35,829 nt of DNA from Gordonia effusa NBRC 100432 (GTDB taxonomy: Bacteria > Actinomycetota > Actinomycetes > Mycobacteriales > Mycobacteriaceae). Every line of letters begins with the position of its first letter. Position 1 is the stretch's first letter. This document shows positions 14,395 to 23,500 of this stretch, in pieces. The notes under the pieces are model-generated. The model had not been told where the DNA came from and ran no database searches. It was given only the letters and a program-made list of their open reading frames with translations. The position numbers were made by a program, and so were the translations under genes. The stretch lies in contig NZ_BAEH01000032.1 in assembly GCF_000241305.1 (NCBI RefSeq), positions 1 through 35,829 on the forward strand. Reading direction: 5' to 3'.

Positions 14395-15966
14395 TCACGT
14401 TACAGCGCGATACATCCGAGACCGTGGCTCTCGTCGCCACAATGTCGGGCCCGTGACGCCCTGTGCCTTCAATTCCCTCTTGAGGATCTTGTTGGTGGCT
14501 GTCGACGGTAGATCCTCGTCGATCCGGACATAACTGGGCCATGCCTTCGGCGAGAGGTCCGCCTGCCCCTCGAGGAATGCGACGAGATCGTCGCGAGTGA
14601 GAACCTCGTTGTCACGCAAGACAATCGCCGCCATTAGGGCGTCGCCGACGTGGTCATCGGGTACGCCATACACCGCGACACGGCTTATCTTGGGTTCGCG
14701 CATGAGGATTCGTTCGATCGGCCCGGCGGCGATATTCTCGCCGTCGACGCGCATCCAATCGCCGGCCCGGCCAGCGAGGTAGATCCACTCGTCGGCGTCG
14801 CGATAGCCAAGATCGCCCGACCAGTACTTGCCGTCACGAACCCGTTCGGCGGTGGCATCGACGTCGTTGTAGTAGCCGACGAAGAGTCCGGCGCCCTGAG
14901 TGTTGACGATTTCGCCAATCGCCTCGTCGGGATTAGCCAAGGCCCCGTTCTCATCGAATTCCGCTGGGGCGCATTCCCTCCCGGTCGTCGAGTTGAAAAT
15001 GGCCACTCCCGGGTAGCCCTTGCCGATCGATCCGGCCGGTGTACCCGACTCGCGAGTGATGATGATGGCGAGTTCGGTCGACCCGAAGGCGTCGTTGACC
15101 GTACAGCCGAAACGCCGGCCGAAGTCGTCTATGTCGCGGTCGGTCGCTTCGTTCCCGAATGCGACGCGGAGTGGATTGTCAGCGTCGTCGGGTTGCTCCG
15201 GTGTGGCGAGAATGTAGGACAGCGGCCTGCCTACGTAGTTCATATAGGTGACCCCGTAGCGCCGAACGTCGTCGAGGAATCGCGTCGCGGAGAACGTGGC
15301 CGGCGCCATCGACGCGCCGCTGCACAATGCGACGCAGTAGCCACCCAAGATCGCCGCGGAGTGGAACAGCGGCATTGACAGGTAACAGACGTCGTCACTG
15401 GTGATCTCGTATTTCTCCACCAGTACCGGCCCGGCAAACGGAACCATCATATGCGCCAACTGAACTGGTTTCGGGTTGCCACTTGTGCCCGAAGTAAAGA
15501 TAAGCATGAATGTATCCATCGCGGTCGGAACACTGTGCGGCACAAGCTCTCCCGAGGTCACCAGAAGTTCTCGCCATTCGTCCGATTCGACGTCGATGAC
15601 GCGGACTCCTGGCAAGTCGAGGCCGTGGATCAGCGGCATCTGCGTCGGGTCGGCGAGCAAGAGCTGGCAATCGGCCCGGTTGATATCCGCGGCGAGAGCC
15701 TCACCGCGTCGGGTGTTGTTGATGCCTACCGTGACATATCCGCCGAGGGCACTGGCCGCCAGGGACGTCAGCATCGCCGGCGTATTTGGCAACAACACCC
15801 CGACATGCATGGCGCGGGAAGGATCAGCGAGTCCGATGACGGTGGCGGCCTGCCGCTTCGCGGATGCGATGTACTCACGCCAGGTCCAAGTCTCGCCGTC
15901 GAATCTGATCGCGGTGGTGTCGTCATCAGCGCGGGCTTGGAGAAGCTGGGTCACGGTGTCGGCCAT
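14395..15966 (-). CDS. FadD17-like acyl-CoA synthetase
   Basis: A 523-residue AMP-forming acyl-CoA ligase. The P-loop-like LIFTSGTSGNPKPVQL, the adenylate-binding AFGSTE, the YWSGDLGYRD segment and the C-terminal core GDWMRVDGENI and ATNKILKREL are all present, so it should be active. Several stretches (HVGVLLPNTP, CYLSMPLFHS, TYMNYVGRPLSYILATPE) recall M. tuberculosis FadD17, which acts on steroid side-chain acids. A KstR-type operator directly upstream supports a sterol-catabolic role. The gene stands alone, bracketed by inverted palindrome copies A and B. It could also supply the acyl-CoA for the divergent Atu-type operon. The ATG follows a likely -10 by six bases, with no clear ribosome site, suggesting a leaderless message. 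Confidence 0.88.
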   Translation of the reverse strand: MADTVTQLLQARADDDTTAIRFDGETWTWREYIASAKRQAATVIGLADPSRAMHVGVLLPNTPAMLTSLAASALGGYVTVGINNTRRGEALAADINRADCQLLLADPTQMPLIHGLDLPGVRVIDVESDEWRELLVTSGELVPHSVPTAMDTFMLIFTSGTSGNPKPVQLAHMMVPFAGPVLVEKYEITSDDVCYLSMPLFHSAAILGGYCVALCSGASMAPATFSATRFLDDVRRYGVTYMNYVGRPLSYILATPEQPDDADNPLRVAFGNEATDRDIDDFGRRFGCTVNDAFGSTELAIIITRESGTPAGSIGKGYPGVAIFNSTTGRECAPAEFDENGALANPDEAIGEIVNTQGAGLFVGYYNDVDATAERVRDGKYWSGDLGYRDADEWIYLAGRAGDWMRVDGENIAAGPIERILMREPKISRVAVYGVPDDHVGDALMAAIVLRDNEVLTRDDLVAFLEGQADLSPKAWPSYVRIDEDLPSTATNKILKRELKAQGVTGPTLWRREPRSRMYRAVT

Positions 15967-15972
15967 GCTCAG

Positions 15973-15990
15973 ATTTTAGAACGCGTTGTA
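15973..15990 (-). promoter_or_regulatory. KstR-type operator and leaderless promoter of the FadD17-like gene
   Basis: On the plus strand 15977-15990 reads TAGAACGCGTTGTA, a full match to the published KstR consensus TnnAACnnGTTnnA. On the minus strand TAAAAT (15978-15973) resembles an actinobacterial -10 box and is followed by six bases and then the ATG at 15966, so transcription would start at or next to the start codon. The operator touches the -10, where a repressor would block RNA polymerase. The kstR gene itself is not in this window. The match is seen; the binding is inferred. Confidence 0.7.
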
Positions 15991-16021
15991 GTTATGCGGA
16001 CCTATTTAAAAAATGCGTTGT

Positions 16022-16086
16022 TACCTCGCAGCTAAACCGAGGTGCACGACAACTATTGTCGCGTAGGCCATTTCAGCTGTGGGGTA
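16022..16086. repeat. nested palindromic element, copy B (inverted relative to A)
   Basis: The element is 61 bases long (16024-16084) with TA on both sides. Read on the minus strand it aligns with copy A at about 53 of 61 positions with one gap, sharing CTACGCGACAATA, CACCTCGGTTTAGCTG-type and CCCCAC.GCTGAAA blocks. The inner palindrome is imperfect (ACGACAACTATTGTCG). It lies between the KstR-type promoter and the start of the Atu-type operon. Confidence 0.8.
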
Positions 16087-16114
16087 GCCACGGCATCGGT
16101 CATCACAGCTGAAA
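16071..16114. promoter_or_regulatory. 11-bp inverted repeat upstream of the Atu-type operon
   Basis: TTTCAGCTGTG at 16071-16081 and CACAGCTGAAA at 16104-16114 are perfect inverted copies 22 bases apart. The left arm belongs to the end of copy B and the right arm lies outside it, about 50 bases before the first gene. It could be an operator for the operon's own TetR, an RNA hairpin in the leader, or the trace of a second element end. Function is inferred only. Confidence 0.45.
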
Positions 16115-16162
16115 CAATCATGCATGCTTGCTTTTTACGACGCCTTGTGTGACGCTGGGGCA

Positions 16163-16951
16163 ATGGCGGTAGTCGACGATCTAGTGACAGACCTGGCGGC
16201 CGAATCCGACGCTCTCGATGACGTCGTGGCGACACTTGACGATGCCGCGTGGGCGACGCCTACGCCCGCGCCGGGGTGGACGGTGGCGCATCAGATCGGG
16301 CACCTGCTGTGGACCGACCGGGTTTCGCTAATCGCTGTCACCGATCCAGAGGGCTTCAACCGCGTGGTCGAGGAGGCCGCGCAGAACCCCCTCGGCTTCG
16401 TCGACGAAGGCGCCGAACTGGAAGCGAAACGACCACCCGTCGAACTCCTCGCCGATTGGCGTGCCACCCGCGCCAAGCTTGGCGGCGCATTGATCGCCGT
16501 TCCGCAGGGCACCAAACTCAACTGGTTCGGGCCGCCGATGTCGGCGGCGTCGATGGCCAGCGCCCGGATGATGGAGACCTGGGCGCATGGCCTCGACGTC
16601 TTCGATGCGCTCGGCGCGGCTCGCGTAGAGGGCGATCGGATCAAGGCGGTCGTCAACATCGGTGTGCGCACCCGAGACTTCTCGTACATGATCAACGGGA
16701 AAACCGCACCGGCACAGCCATTTCGGTACGAGATCACCGCGCCGTCGGGTGAGTTATGGACCTGGGGTCCCGAAGAGGCGACGAATATCGTCCGGGGCCC
16801 CGCCGTCGACTTCGCCGAACTAGTCACTCAACGTCGCAACCTCGTCGATCTGGCGGTCGAGTTGATCGGCGATGACGCTGTCGAATGGTCCACCATCGCA
16901 CAGGCTTTCGCCGGTGCGCCGGGCGTGGGACGCGAACCGAAAGAGAACTGA
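16163..16951 (+). CDS. TIGR03084-type protein (DinB/maleylpyruvate-isomerase-like fold)
   Basis: A 262-residue protein of the mycothiol-dependent-enzyme/DinB-like superfamily. The N-terminal helix pair contains GWTVAHQIGHLLWTD, and a later MMETWAHGLDVFDALG carries the matching histidine; His, Glu and His in these helices would bind a metal. The pattern fits the TIGR03084 family of actinobacteria. I chose ATG 16163 because homologous proteins begin near MAVVDDL. An upstream in-frame ATG at 16124 adds 13 unremarkable residues, and neither has a strong ribosome site. It is the first gene of the Atu-type operon and overlaps the next by one base. Its reaction is unknown. Confidence 0.82.
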   Translation: MAVVDDLVTDLAAESDALDDVVATLDDAAWATPTPAPGWTVAHQIGHLLWTDRVSLIAVTDPEGFNRVVEEAAQNPLGFVDEGAELEAKRPPVELLADWRATRAKLGGALIAVPQGTKLNWFGPPMSAASMASARMMETWAHGLDVFDALGAARVEGDRIKAVVNIGVRTRDFSYMINGKTAPAQPFRYEITAPSGELWTWGPEEATNIVRGPAVDFAELVTQRRNLVDLAVELIGDDAVEWSTIAQAFAGAPGVGREPKEN

Positions 16952-18669
16952 TGTCAAGCAACAAATCCGTCGTCCGAATCGGAAACGCATCCGGCTTCTA
17001 CGGCGATCGCTTCACCGCCGTGCAAGAAATGCTCGACGGTGGCGAACTCGACTATCTCACTGGCGATTATCTCGCCGAACTCACCATGCTCATCTTGGGT
17101 CGGGACCGGCTCAAGGATCCAAATTTGGGTTATGCCAAGACATTCCTGCGCCAGATGGAGGGCAGCCTCGGCTCGGCGATGGACAAGGGAGTGAAGATTG
17201 TCGTCAACGCCGGCGGTCTCAACCCCCATGGTCTGGCCGTCGCGCTGCGCGAACTCGCGGAAAAGCTCGGCCTCGACACTCAGATCGCGTTCGTCAACGG
17301 CGACGACTTAGTCTCGCGCGCAGACGAACTCGGCCTCGGCAGCCCGCTGACCGCCAACGCGTATCTCGGCGCATTCGGAATCAAATCCGCCCTCGATCGT
17401 GGTGCCGACGTCGTGGTCACCGGCCGTGTCACCGACGCTTCGCTCACCGTCGGCCCGGCGGCATCTGCCTTCGATTGGTGTCATCGTGACCTCGATTCGT
17501 TGGCCGGTGCGGTGGTTGCCGGCCACATCATCGAATGTGGCGCGCAGGCCACCGGAGGCAACTATTCGTTCTTCACCGAGCTGAAATCGATGGGGCACTT
17601 GGGTTTTCCGATCGCGGAGATCAGCGCCGACGGCTCGTCGGTCATCACCAAACATGACGGGACCGGCGGTGCGGTGAGCGTGGGTACCGTAACGGCACAA
17701 CTGCTCTACGAGATCGGCGGACCGCGTTACCTCGGCCCCGACGTCACGACTCGAATCGACAGCATCAAACTAGCGCAGGTCGGCGATGACCGCGTCGCGG
17801 TGACCGGTGTGCGTGGCGAGAATCCACCGTCGACGCTGAAGGTATCGCTCAATCATCTCGCTGGCATCCGTAACGAAATCGACGTGGTACTCACCGGGCT
17901 CGATATCGAGGCGAAAGCTGCTCTCTTCCAGGAACAATTCACCGCCGCACTGCCAACCAAGCCTGAGCAATTGGACTGGGAACTTGCTCGACTCGATCGC
18001 CCCGATGCCGACACCGAGGAGGGTGCCAGCGCGCTATTGCGCTGCATAGCCCGCGACACCGACCCGAAGAAGGTCGGCCGCCCATTCTCGGCAACCGCTG
18101 TCGAACTGGCGTTGGCAACCTATCCCGGCTTCACGCTCACGGCACCGCCGGGGAACGGTACCCCGTTCGGTGTATTCGAGCCGGGCTACGTCGATGCGGC
18201 CCTCGTTGAGCACCGCGTCACTCAGCCCGACGGTGTTTCGGTGCGGATCGATCCCTCGCCTCTGCGCGGCGAGGTAGAACCCGATGTCAGCGAACCGGGA
18301 TCGTCGCGCCAAACAGATTGGGGCCCAACTCGAATCGCACCGCTGGGAGAGATCGCGGGTGCCCGCAGTGGAGACAAGGGCGGCACTGCGAATATCGGGG
18401 TGTGGGTCCGGTCAGATGACGAATTCGCCTGGCTCGACGAGACTCTCACTGTCGAGCGGGTCAAAGAACTCCTCCCCGAAGTCGCCGACCTCACCGTTCA
18501 CCGCTACCGGCTGCCTAACCTACGCGCCGTCAATTTCGTGGTCGAAGAGGTGCTTGGCCGCGGCGTAGCCGACAACGTCCGTTTCGATCCACAGGCCAAA
18601 GGCATGGGCGAGTGGTTGCGCTCGCGTCATGTCGCCATTCCAACCCGCTTCGACCGCCGAACGAACTGA
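16951..18669 (+). CDS. AtuA-family acyclic terpene utilisation protein (DUF1446)
   Basis: This 572-residue protein has the AtuA/DUF1446 features: an N-terminal VRIGNASGFYGDRF, a KIVVNAGGLNPHGLA segment near residue 90, DVVVTGRVTDASLTVGP near 150 and an ECGAQATGGNYSFF segment. The last 110 residues, starting near IAPLGEIAGARSGDKGG, form the separate AtuA C-terminal domain. AtuA is needed for growth of Pseudomonas on citronellol and geraniol, but its reaction is not established; it has been suggested to hydrate or otherwise process the carboxylated acyl-CoA. The ATG overlaps the upstream stop (TGATG). It sits directly ahead of the dehydrogenase and carboxylase genes, as expected for such a pathway. 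Confidence 0.88.
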   Translation: MSSNKSVVRIGNASGFYGDRFTAVQEMLDGGELDYLTGDYLAELTMLILGRDRLKDPNLGYAKTFLRQMEGSLGSAMDKGVKIVVNAGGLNPHGLAVALRELAEKLGLDTQIAFVNGDDLVSRADELGLGSPLTANAYLGAFGIKSALDRGADVVVTGRVTDASLTVGPAASAFDWCHRDLDSLAGAVVAGHIIECGAQATGGNYSFFTELKSMGHLGFPIAEISADGSSVITKHDGTGGAVSVGTVTAQLLYEIGGPRYLGPDVTTRIDSIKLAQVGDDRVAVTGVRGENPPSTLKVSLNHLAGIRNEIDVVLTGLDIEAKAALFQEQFTAALPTKPEQLDWELARLDRPDADTEEGASALLRCIARDTDPKKVGRPFSATAVELALATYPGFTLTAPPGNGTPFGVFEPGYVDAALVEHRVTQPDGVSVRIDPSPLRGEVEPDVSEPGSSRQTDWGPTRIAPLGEIAGARSGDKGGTANIGVWVRSDDEFAWLDETLTVERVKELLPEVADLTVHRYRLPNLRAVNFVVEEVLGRGVADNVRFDPQAKGMGEWLRSRHVAIPTRFDRRTN

Positions 18670-18692
18670 CTTCTCACAGGAAGGTCCTACCA

Positions 18693-19853
18693 GTGCCGAT
18701 CGCCAGCCCCGTCTGGGACTCACCCGAACGCACCGAATTGCGTTCCACCATCCAAGGATTCGTCAAGCGGCATATCCTTCCGTATCAGGATCAGTGGGAG
18801 GCCGATGGACTGATTCCACGCGAGCTTCACAAAGAAGCCGCGCAGCTGGGACTGTTCGGCCTAGGCGTCGACGAATCGATCGGCGGCAGCGGCGGCGACC
18901 TCATCGACGCGTCGATCCTCGGCGAAGAGCTGCACTACAGCGGCGCCGCCGGCGGGATCTTCGCATCATTGTTCACTCACGGAATCGCGTTGCCGCATAT
19001 GATCGCGGCTGGTGATCCGGCGCAGATCGATCGGTGGGCACGTCCGACCCTGGCCGGCGAGAAGATCGGTTCGCTGGCGATCACCGAACCGGGCGGTGGT
19101 AGCGACGTCGGACATCTGCGGACCACGGCGGTTCGCGACGGTGACGAATATGTGGTCAACGGGTCTAAGACGTTCATCACCTCTGCCTATCGTGCCGACT
19201 TCGTCGTAACCGCGGTGCGCACCGGTGGCCCGGGCGCCGCGGGTGTCTCACTGCTGGTAATCGAAAAGGACACACCGGGATTCACTGTCGCACGCAAACT
19301 CGACAAGATGGGGTGGCTCTGCTCCGACACCGCCGAACTGTCCTTCGTCGATGCTCGCGTGCCGGTTACCAACCTTGTCGGTCCCGAGAACTCCGGATTC
19401 GCTCAGATCGCCGCCGCATTCGTCACCGAGCGGTCGTCGCTTGCCATCCAGGCGTATGCCAGTGCACAGCGCTGTCTGGACCTCACCCTCGACTGGGTGC
19501 GTGAGCGGGAGACGTTCGGAAAGCCGCTGATTGCTCGACAGTCGGTGCAGGACACCGTAACCGAGATGGCGCGTCGCATCGACGTGGCACGTACCTACAC
19601 ACGATCGGTGGTCGAGCGGAAGGTCGACAGCGGCGATGACCTGATCGCCGAAGTCTGCTTCGCGAAGAACACCGCGGTGGAAGCCGGAGAGTGGGTGGCT
19701 AACAAGGCCGTTCAGCTGTTCGGTGGAATGGGTTATATGCGCGGAACCGAGGTGGAGCGGCAGTATCGTGACATGCGCATCATCGGTATTGGCGGCGGAA
19801 CGAACGAGATTCTGCTCGGGCTCGCCGCAAAACGATTGGGGTACCAGGCATGA
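18693..19853 (+). CDS. acyl-CoA dehydrogenase (first of two)
   Basis: A 386-residue flavin-dependent acyl-CoA dehydrogenase. The segments SLAITEPGGGSDVGHLRTTA, VNGSKTFITSAYRAD and QLFGGMGYMRGTEVERQYRD are typical, and the C terminus reads IGGGTNEI, with glycine where many members have the Glu of EGT. In long-chain and isovaleryl-type enzymes the catalytic Glu lies elsewhere, so this is probably active. GTG 18693 is chosen because AGGAAGG lies about eight bases upstream. The open frame further up lies in the AtuA gene. It would introduce the alpha-beta double bond before carboxylation, as citronellyl-CoA dehydrogenase does. It overlaps the carboxyltransferase gene (ATGA). Confidence 0.9.
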   Translation: MPIASPVWDSPERTELRSTIQGFVKRHILPYQDQWEADGLIPRELHKEAAQLGLFGLGVDESIGGSGGDLIDASILGEELHYSGAAGGIFASLFTHGIALPHMIAAGDPAQIDRWARPTLAGEKIGSLAITEPGGGSDVGHLRTTAVRDGDEYVVNGSKTFITSAYRADFVVTAVRTGGPGAAGVSLLVIEKDTPGFTVARKLDKMGWLCSDTAELSFVDARVPVTNLVGPENSGFAQIAAAFVTERSSLAIQAYASAQRCLDLTLDWVRERETFGKPLIARQSVQDTVTEMARRIDVARTYTRSVVERKVDSGDDLIAEVCFAKNTAVEAGEWVANKAVQLFGGMGYMRGTEVERQYRDMRIIGIGGGTNEILLGLAAKRLGYQA

Positions 19854-21448
19854 CCGCGTTGCGTTCCATCATCGACACCTCCAGTGAGGACTTCGTCGCG
19901 AACGCTGAGGCGATGAATGCGAAACTCGATGAACTGCAGGCAGAATTCGACAAGGCATTGGCCGGCGGCGGTGAAGCCAAGGTCGAACGACATCGCAAGC
20001 GTGGCAAGCTGACCGCCCGCGAACGTATCGAATTGCTCATCGACCGCGACAGTCCATTTCTGGAGCTGTGTCCGCTGGCCGCGTACGGCTCGGCCTTTCA
20101 GGTCGGTGCCTCGGCGGTCATCGGTATCGGTGTCGTGGAAGGCGTCGAGTGCATGATCGTCGCCAACGACCCCACGGTGAAGGGCGGAACTTCCAATCCG
20201 TGGACGCTGAAGAAATCGTTGCGCGCCAACGCGATAGCGATGCAGAACCGGCTGCCGTGTATCGCCCTCGTCGAGTCGGGCGGCGCCGATCTGCCGACGC
20301 AGAAGGACGTATTCGTGCCCGGCGGGCAGATGTTCCGGGATATCACTCGACTGTCGGCAGCCGGAATCCCTACTATCGCACTGGTTTTCGGTAACTCGAC
20401 TGCGGGTGGAGCGTATATCCCGGGGATGAGCGACCACACGGTGATGATCGAAAATCAATCCAAGGTGTTCCTGGGTGGTCCGCCGCTGGTGAAGATGGCC
20501 ACCGGTGAAGAGAGCGACGACGAGTCGCTGGGCGGGGCCTCGATGCACGCACGGCAGTCCGGGCTGGCCGACTACTACGCTCAGGACGAGCAGGACGCGG
20601 TGCGGATCGGTCGTCGTATCGTCGCGCGGCTCAATTGGCGCAAAGACGGTCCCGGTCCGGTCGCGAAATCTGTTCCGCCGCGCTATGACCCGGAAGAGTT
20701 GCTGGGGATTGTGCCGCCGGATTTGAAGATTCCGTTCAACCCGCGCGATGTGATCGCACGCGTCGTCGACGACAGTGACTTCGATGAGTTCAAACCGGAA
20801 TACGGTAACTCGCTGTGCACTGGGTGGGCTCGAATCAACGGCTATCCGATCGGCATCCTCGCCAACGCGCAAGGCGTGCTGTTCAGCGCGGAGTCGCAGA
20901 AGGCAACCCAGTTCATTCAATTGGCAAACCGTTCCAACACGCCATTGCTCTTTTTGCACAACACAACCGGCTACATGGTCGGCAAGGAGTACGAGCAGAA
21001 CGGCATCATCAAACACGGTTCGATGATGATTAATGCCGTGTCAAACTCCAAGGTCCCGCATATCTCGGTGCTCGTAGGTGCGAGCTACGGCGCCGGACAC
21101 TACGGAATGTGCGGTCGTGCCTACGACCCGCGTTTCCTATTCGCCTGGCCGAGTGCGAAATCCGCCGTGATGGGCGGTGCTCAGCTGGCCGGCGTGATCT
21201 CGATTGTGTCCCGCGCGGCAACCGAGGCGCGCGGCGGCACCGTTGACGAAGAGGCCGACGCCGGGATGCGGGCGATGATCGAGGCCCAAATCGAAAAGGA
21301 GTCGCTGCCGGCATTCATGAGCGGCATGCTCTACGACGACGGCGTAATCGACCCACGCGACACTAGAACCGTTCTGGGACTGTGTCTTTCGGCAATCGAC
21401 AACGGCGTGGTCGAAGGCACCGACAGCTTCGGCGTCTTCCGGATGTGA
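19850..21448 (+). CDS. acyl-CoA carboxylase beta subunit (geranyl-/methylcrotonyl-CoA type)
   Basis: A 532-residue carboxyltransferase subunit. The N-terminal half has GKLTARERIELLID, NDPTVKGGTSNPWTLKK and ESGGADLPTQ, and the C-terminal half has GASYGAGHYGMCGRAYDPRF, which forms the oxyanion site. Length and motifs match AccD-type subunits that carboxylate the gamma carbon of methylcrotonyl-CoA or geranyl-CoA. The AtuA neighbour favours an isoprenoid substrate, but leucine breakdown cannot be excluded, because no HMG-CoA lyase is present to decide it. It is co-translated with the preceding dehydrogenase and precedes the biotin-carrying alpha subunit by five bases. Confidence 0.93.
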   Translation: MTALRSIIDTSSEDFVANAEAMNAKLDELQAEFDKALAGGGEAKVERHRKRGKLTARERIELLIDRDSPFLELCPLAAYGSAFQVGASAVIGIGVVEGVECMIVANDPTVKGGTSNPWTLKKSLRANAIAMQNRLPCIALVESGGADLPTQKDVFVPGGQMFRDITRLSAAGIPTIALVFGNSTAGGAYIPGMSDHTVMIENQSKVFLGGPPLVKMATGEESDDESLGGASMHARQSGLADYYAQDEQDAVRIGRRIVARLNWRKDGPGPVAKSVPPRYDPEELLGIVPPDLKIPFNPRDVIARVVDDSDFDEFKPEYGNSLCTGWARINGYPIGILANAQGVLFSAESQKATQFIQLANRSNTPLLFLHNTTGYMVGKEYEQNGIIKHGSMMINAVSNSKVPHISVLVGASYGAGHYGMCGRAYDPRFLFAWPSAKSAVMGGAQLAGVISIVSRAATEARGGTVDEEADAGMRAMIEAQIEKESLPAFMSGMLYDDGVIDPRDTRTVLGLCLSAIDNGVVEGTDSFGVFRM

Positions 21449-21453
21449 TTGAT

Positions 21454-23487
21454 ATGACCACAGCGATTCACACCGATGGGAACGAACAAACAGTGATCAC
21501 CTCTGTGCTGGTGGCGAACCGCGGCGAGATCGCCTGCCGGGTTTTCCGGACCTGCGAAGACCTGGGAATCTCCACCGTCGCGGTCTACTCCGACCCCGAT
21601 GCGGACGCCCCGCATGTTCGGGCGGCCGACGCGGCCGTTCGGTTGCCCGGCTCCTCGTCGGCGCAAACCTATTTGCGCGGTGACCTGGTGATCGCGGCGG
21701 CGCTCTCGGCGGGCGCCGACGCCATTCACCCGGGTTACGGATTCCTTTCGGAGAATGCGGAATTCGCGCAAGCGGTCGTCGATGCCGGGCTGACCTGGAT
21801 CGGTCCGCCGCCGGCCGCGATCACCGCGATGGGTTCCAAGATCAATGCAAAGGAGCTGATGTCCGCCGCCGGGGTGCCGGTACTTGGCGATATCGACCCG
21901 GAGTCGGTGACAGCCAGCGATCTGCCGCTGCTGATCAAGGCGTCAGCGGGCGGCGGCGGTCGTGGAATGCGTATTGTCCGAGATCTCGCCGATCTTGCCG
22001 ATCAGGTGGCCGGTGCGAAACGCGAAGCCGAGTCGGCATTCGGCGATCCGACGATCTTTTGCGAACCGTACGTCGAACGGGGCCATCACATCGAAGTGCA
22101 GGTGATGGCGGACCAGCACGGTGCGATATGGGCTGTGGGAGAACGAGAATGCTCGATCCAACGTCGGCACCAGAAGGTCATCGAAGAGGCGCCGGCACCA
22201 CTTGTCGAATCCCTCGGCGGCGACTTGCGCGAGCGACTGTTCGATGCCGCGCGAAAGGCCGTGGCCGCCATCGGCTATACCGGCGCGGGAACGGTGGAGT
22301 TCCTGGCCGACGGCAAGGGTCGTTTCTACTTCCTGGAAACCAATACCCGGCTGCAAGTGGAGCATCCGGTTACCGAGGAGACCACCGGGCTCGACCTCGT
22401 CGAATGGCAGCTCAGGGTCGCGATGGGGGAGCATCTCGACGCCGAAACGCCGGTAACCACAGGTCATTCCATCGAGGTTCGGCTGTACGCGGAAGATCCG
22501 GCTGCCGACTGGCAGCCGCAGTCGGGCACTGTCCACCGTTTCGAGATTGCCGAACGCTCCGGCATTCGCGTGGACTCGGGTATCACCGACGGTTCGGAGA
22601 TCACGACGTTCTACGATCCAATGCTGGCGAAGGTCATCGGGACCGCACCGACACGTACCCGGGCGGCTCGTCTGTTAGCTGCCGCATTGGCGGATGCACG
22701 ACTGCATGGGCCCGTCACCAACCGCGACATGTTGGTAAACACGTTGCGCAGCAAGCAATTCCTATCGGGAGATACCGATACCGGGTTCATCGACGAAATT
22801 GGCCTGGACGTTCTTGGTGCGCCGGTGGCAGACGATGCGGACATTCGGTTGGCGGCAGTCGCCGCGACATTGTCCGACGCGGCTAAGCAGCGGACACTGG
22901 CCACCGCATTGGCCGATCTGCCGTCGGGCTGGCGAAATCTCGCATCGGGATATTCGACCCGCAGCTTCTTGCCGGGGCTAGTGACAGGATCGCCAACCGA
23001 CGATGCCGGCCAGATAGAAGTCCGTTACCGGCACAGTCGGCACGGCGTCGAATTGCCGGATGACGCAACGATTTCGGTGATCACGGCAACGCCGTCGGAG
23101 CTGATCGCCGAAGTCGACGGTGTGCGTCGGACGTTAAGCGTCAGCCGGTACGGCGCCAGTGTGTTCGTTGACTGGCCCGGCAAGTCTGTTGTGTTGACCG
23201 ACGTTCCGCGATTTATCGATCCGTCGTCCGTGCAGCGGCCGGGATCACTATTGGCCCCGATGCCGGGCGCGGTTATCCGCGTGGCGGTGGCCGAGGGCGA
23301 CCAGGTGACCGCTGGTCAGCCACTCCTATGGCTGGAGGCGATGAAGATGGAACACACCATCGCCGCACCTGCCGACGGCGTAGTGGCGACGTTGTCGGTC
23401 GTCGCCGGGCAACAGCTCGCCGTGGGAGAAGTGCTCGCCGTGATCGTCGGCGAAGATACCGAAGAACCCGCGGGTTCTGAGAACTGA
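21454..23487 (+). CDS. acyl-CoA carboxylase alpha subunit (biotin carboxylase + BCCP)
   Basis: The 677-residue alpha subunit starts with a biotin carboxylase domain: VLVANRGEIACRVFRTCEDLG (seen in two parts, VANRGEIA and RVFRTCED), the ATP-grasp loop KASAGGGGRGM and NTRLQVEHPVTEE. The C-terminal biotin carrier domain has EAMKMEHT, with Lys631 the biotinylation site. A linker domain lies between. ATG 21454 is taken as the start; it follows the beta-subunit stop by five bases, while the longer frame runs inside that gene. With the beta subunit it forms an ATP- and bicarbonate-dependent acyl-CoA carboxylase. A biotin ligase must act on it from elsewhere. Confidence 0.94.
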   Translation: MTTAIHTDGNEQTVITSVLVANRGEIACRVFRTCEDLGISTVAVYSDPDADAPHVRAADAAVRLPGSSSAQTYLRGDLVIAAALSAGADAIHPGYGFLSENAEFAQAVVDAGLTWIGPPPAAITAMGSKINAKELMSAAGVPVLGDIDPESVTASDLPLLIKASAGGGGRGMRIVRDLADLADQVAGAKREAESAFGDPTIFCEPYVERGHHIEVQVMADQHGAIWAVGERECSIQRRHQKVIEEAPAPLVESLGGDLRERLFDAARKAVAAIGYTGAGTVEFLADGKGRFYFLETNTRLQVEHPVTEETTGLDLVEWQLRVAMGEHLDAETPVTTGHSIEVRLYAEDPAADWQPQSGTVHRFEIAERSGIRVDSGITDGSEITTFYDPMLAKVIGTAPTRTRAARLLAAALADARLHGPVTNRDMLVNTLRSKQFLSGDTDTGFIDEIGLDVLGAPVADDADIRLAAVAATLSDAAKQRTLATALADLPSGWRNLASGYSTRSFLPGLVTGSPTDDAGQIEVRYRHSRHGVELPDDATISVITATPSELIAEVDGVRRTLSVSRYGASVFVDWPGKSVVLTDVPRFIDPSSVQRPGSLLAPMPGAVIRVAVAEGDQVTAGQPLLWLEAMKMEHTIAAPADGVVATLSVVAGQQLAVGEVLAVIVGEDTEEPAGSEN

Positions 23488-23500
23488 AGAAGGACAACGC

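Noticed and set aside
19733..21016. Long 427-residue open frame antisense to the carboxyltransferase gene
   Set aside because: It is fully opposite a well-supported gene, its composition is low in hydrophobic core residues and rich in Arg/His/Asp, and such shadows are expected in high-GC coding DNA.
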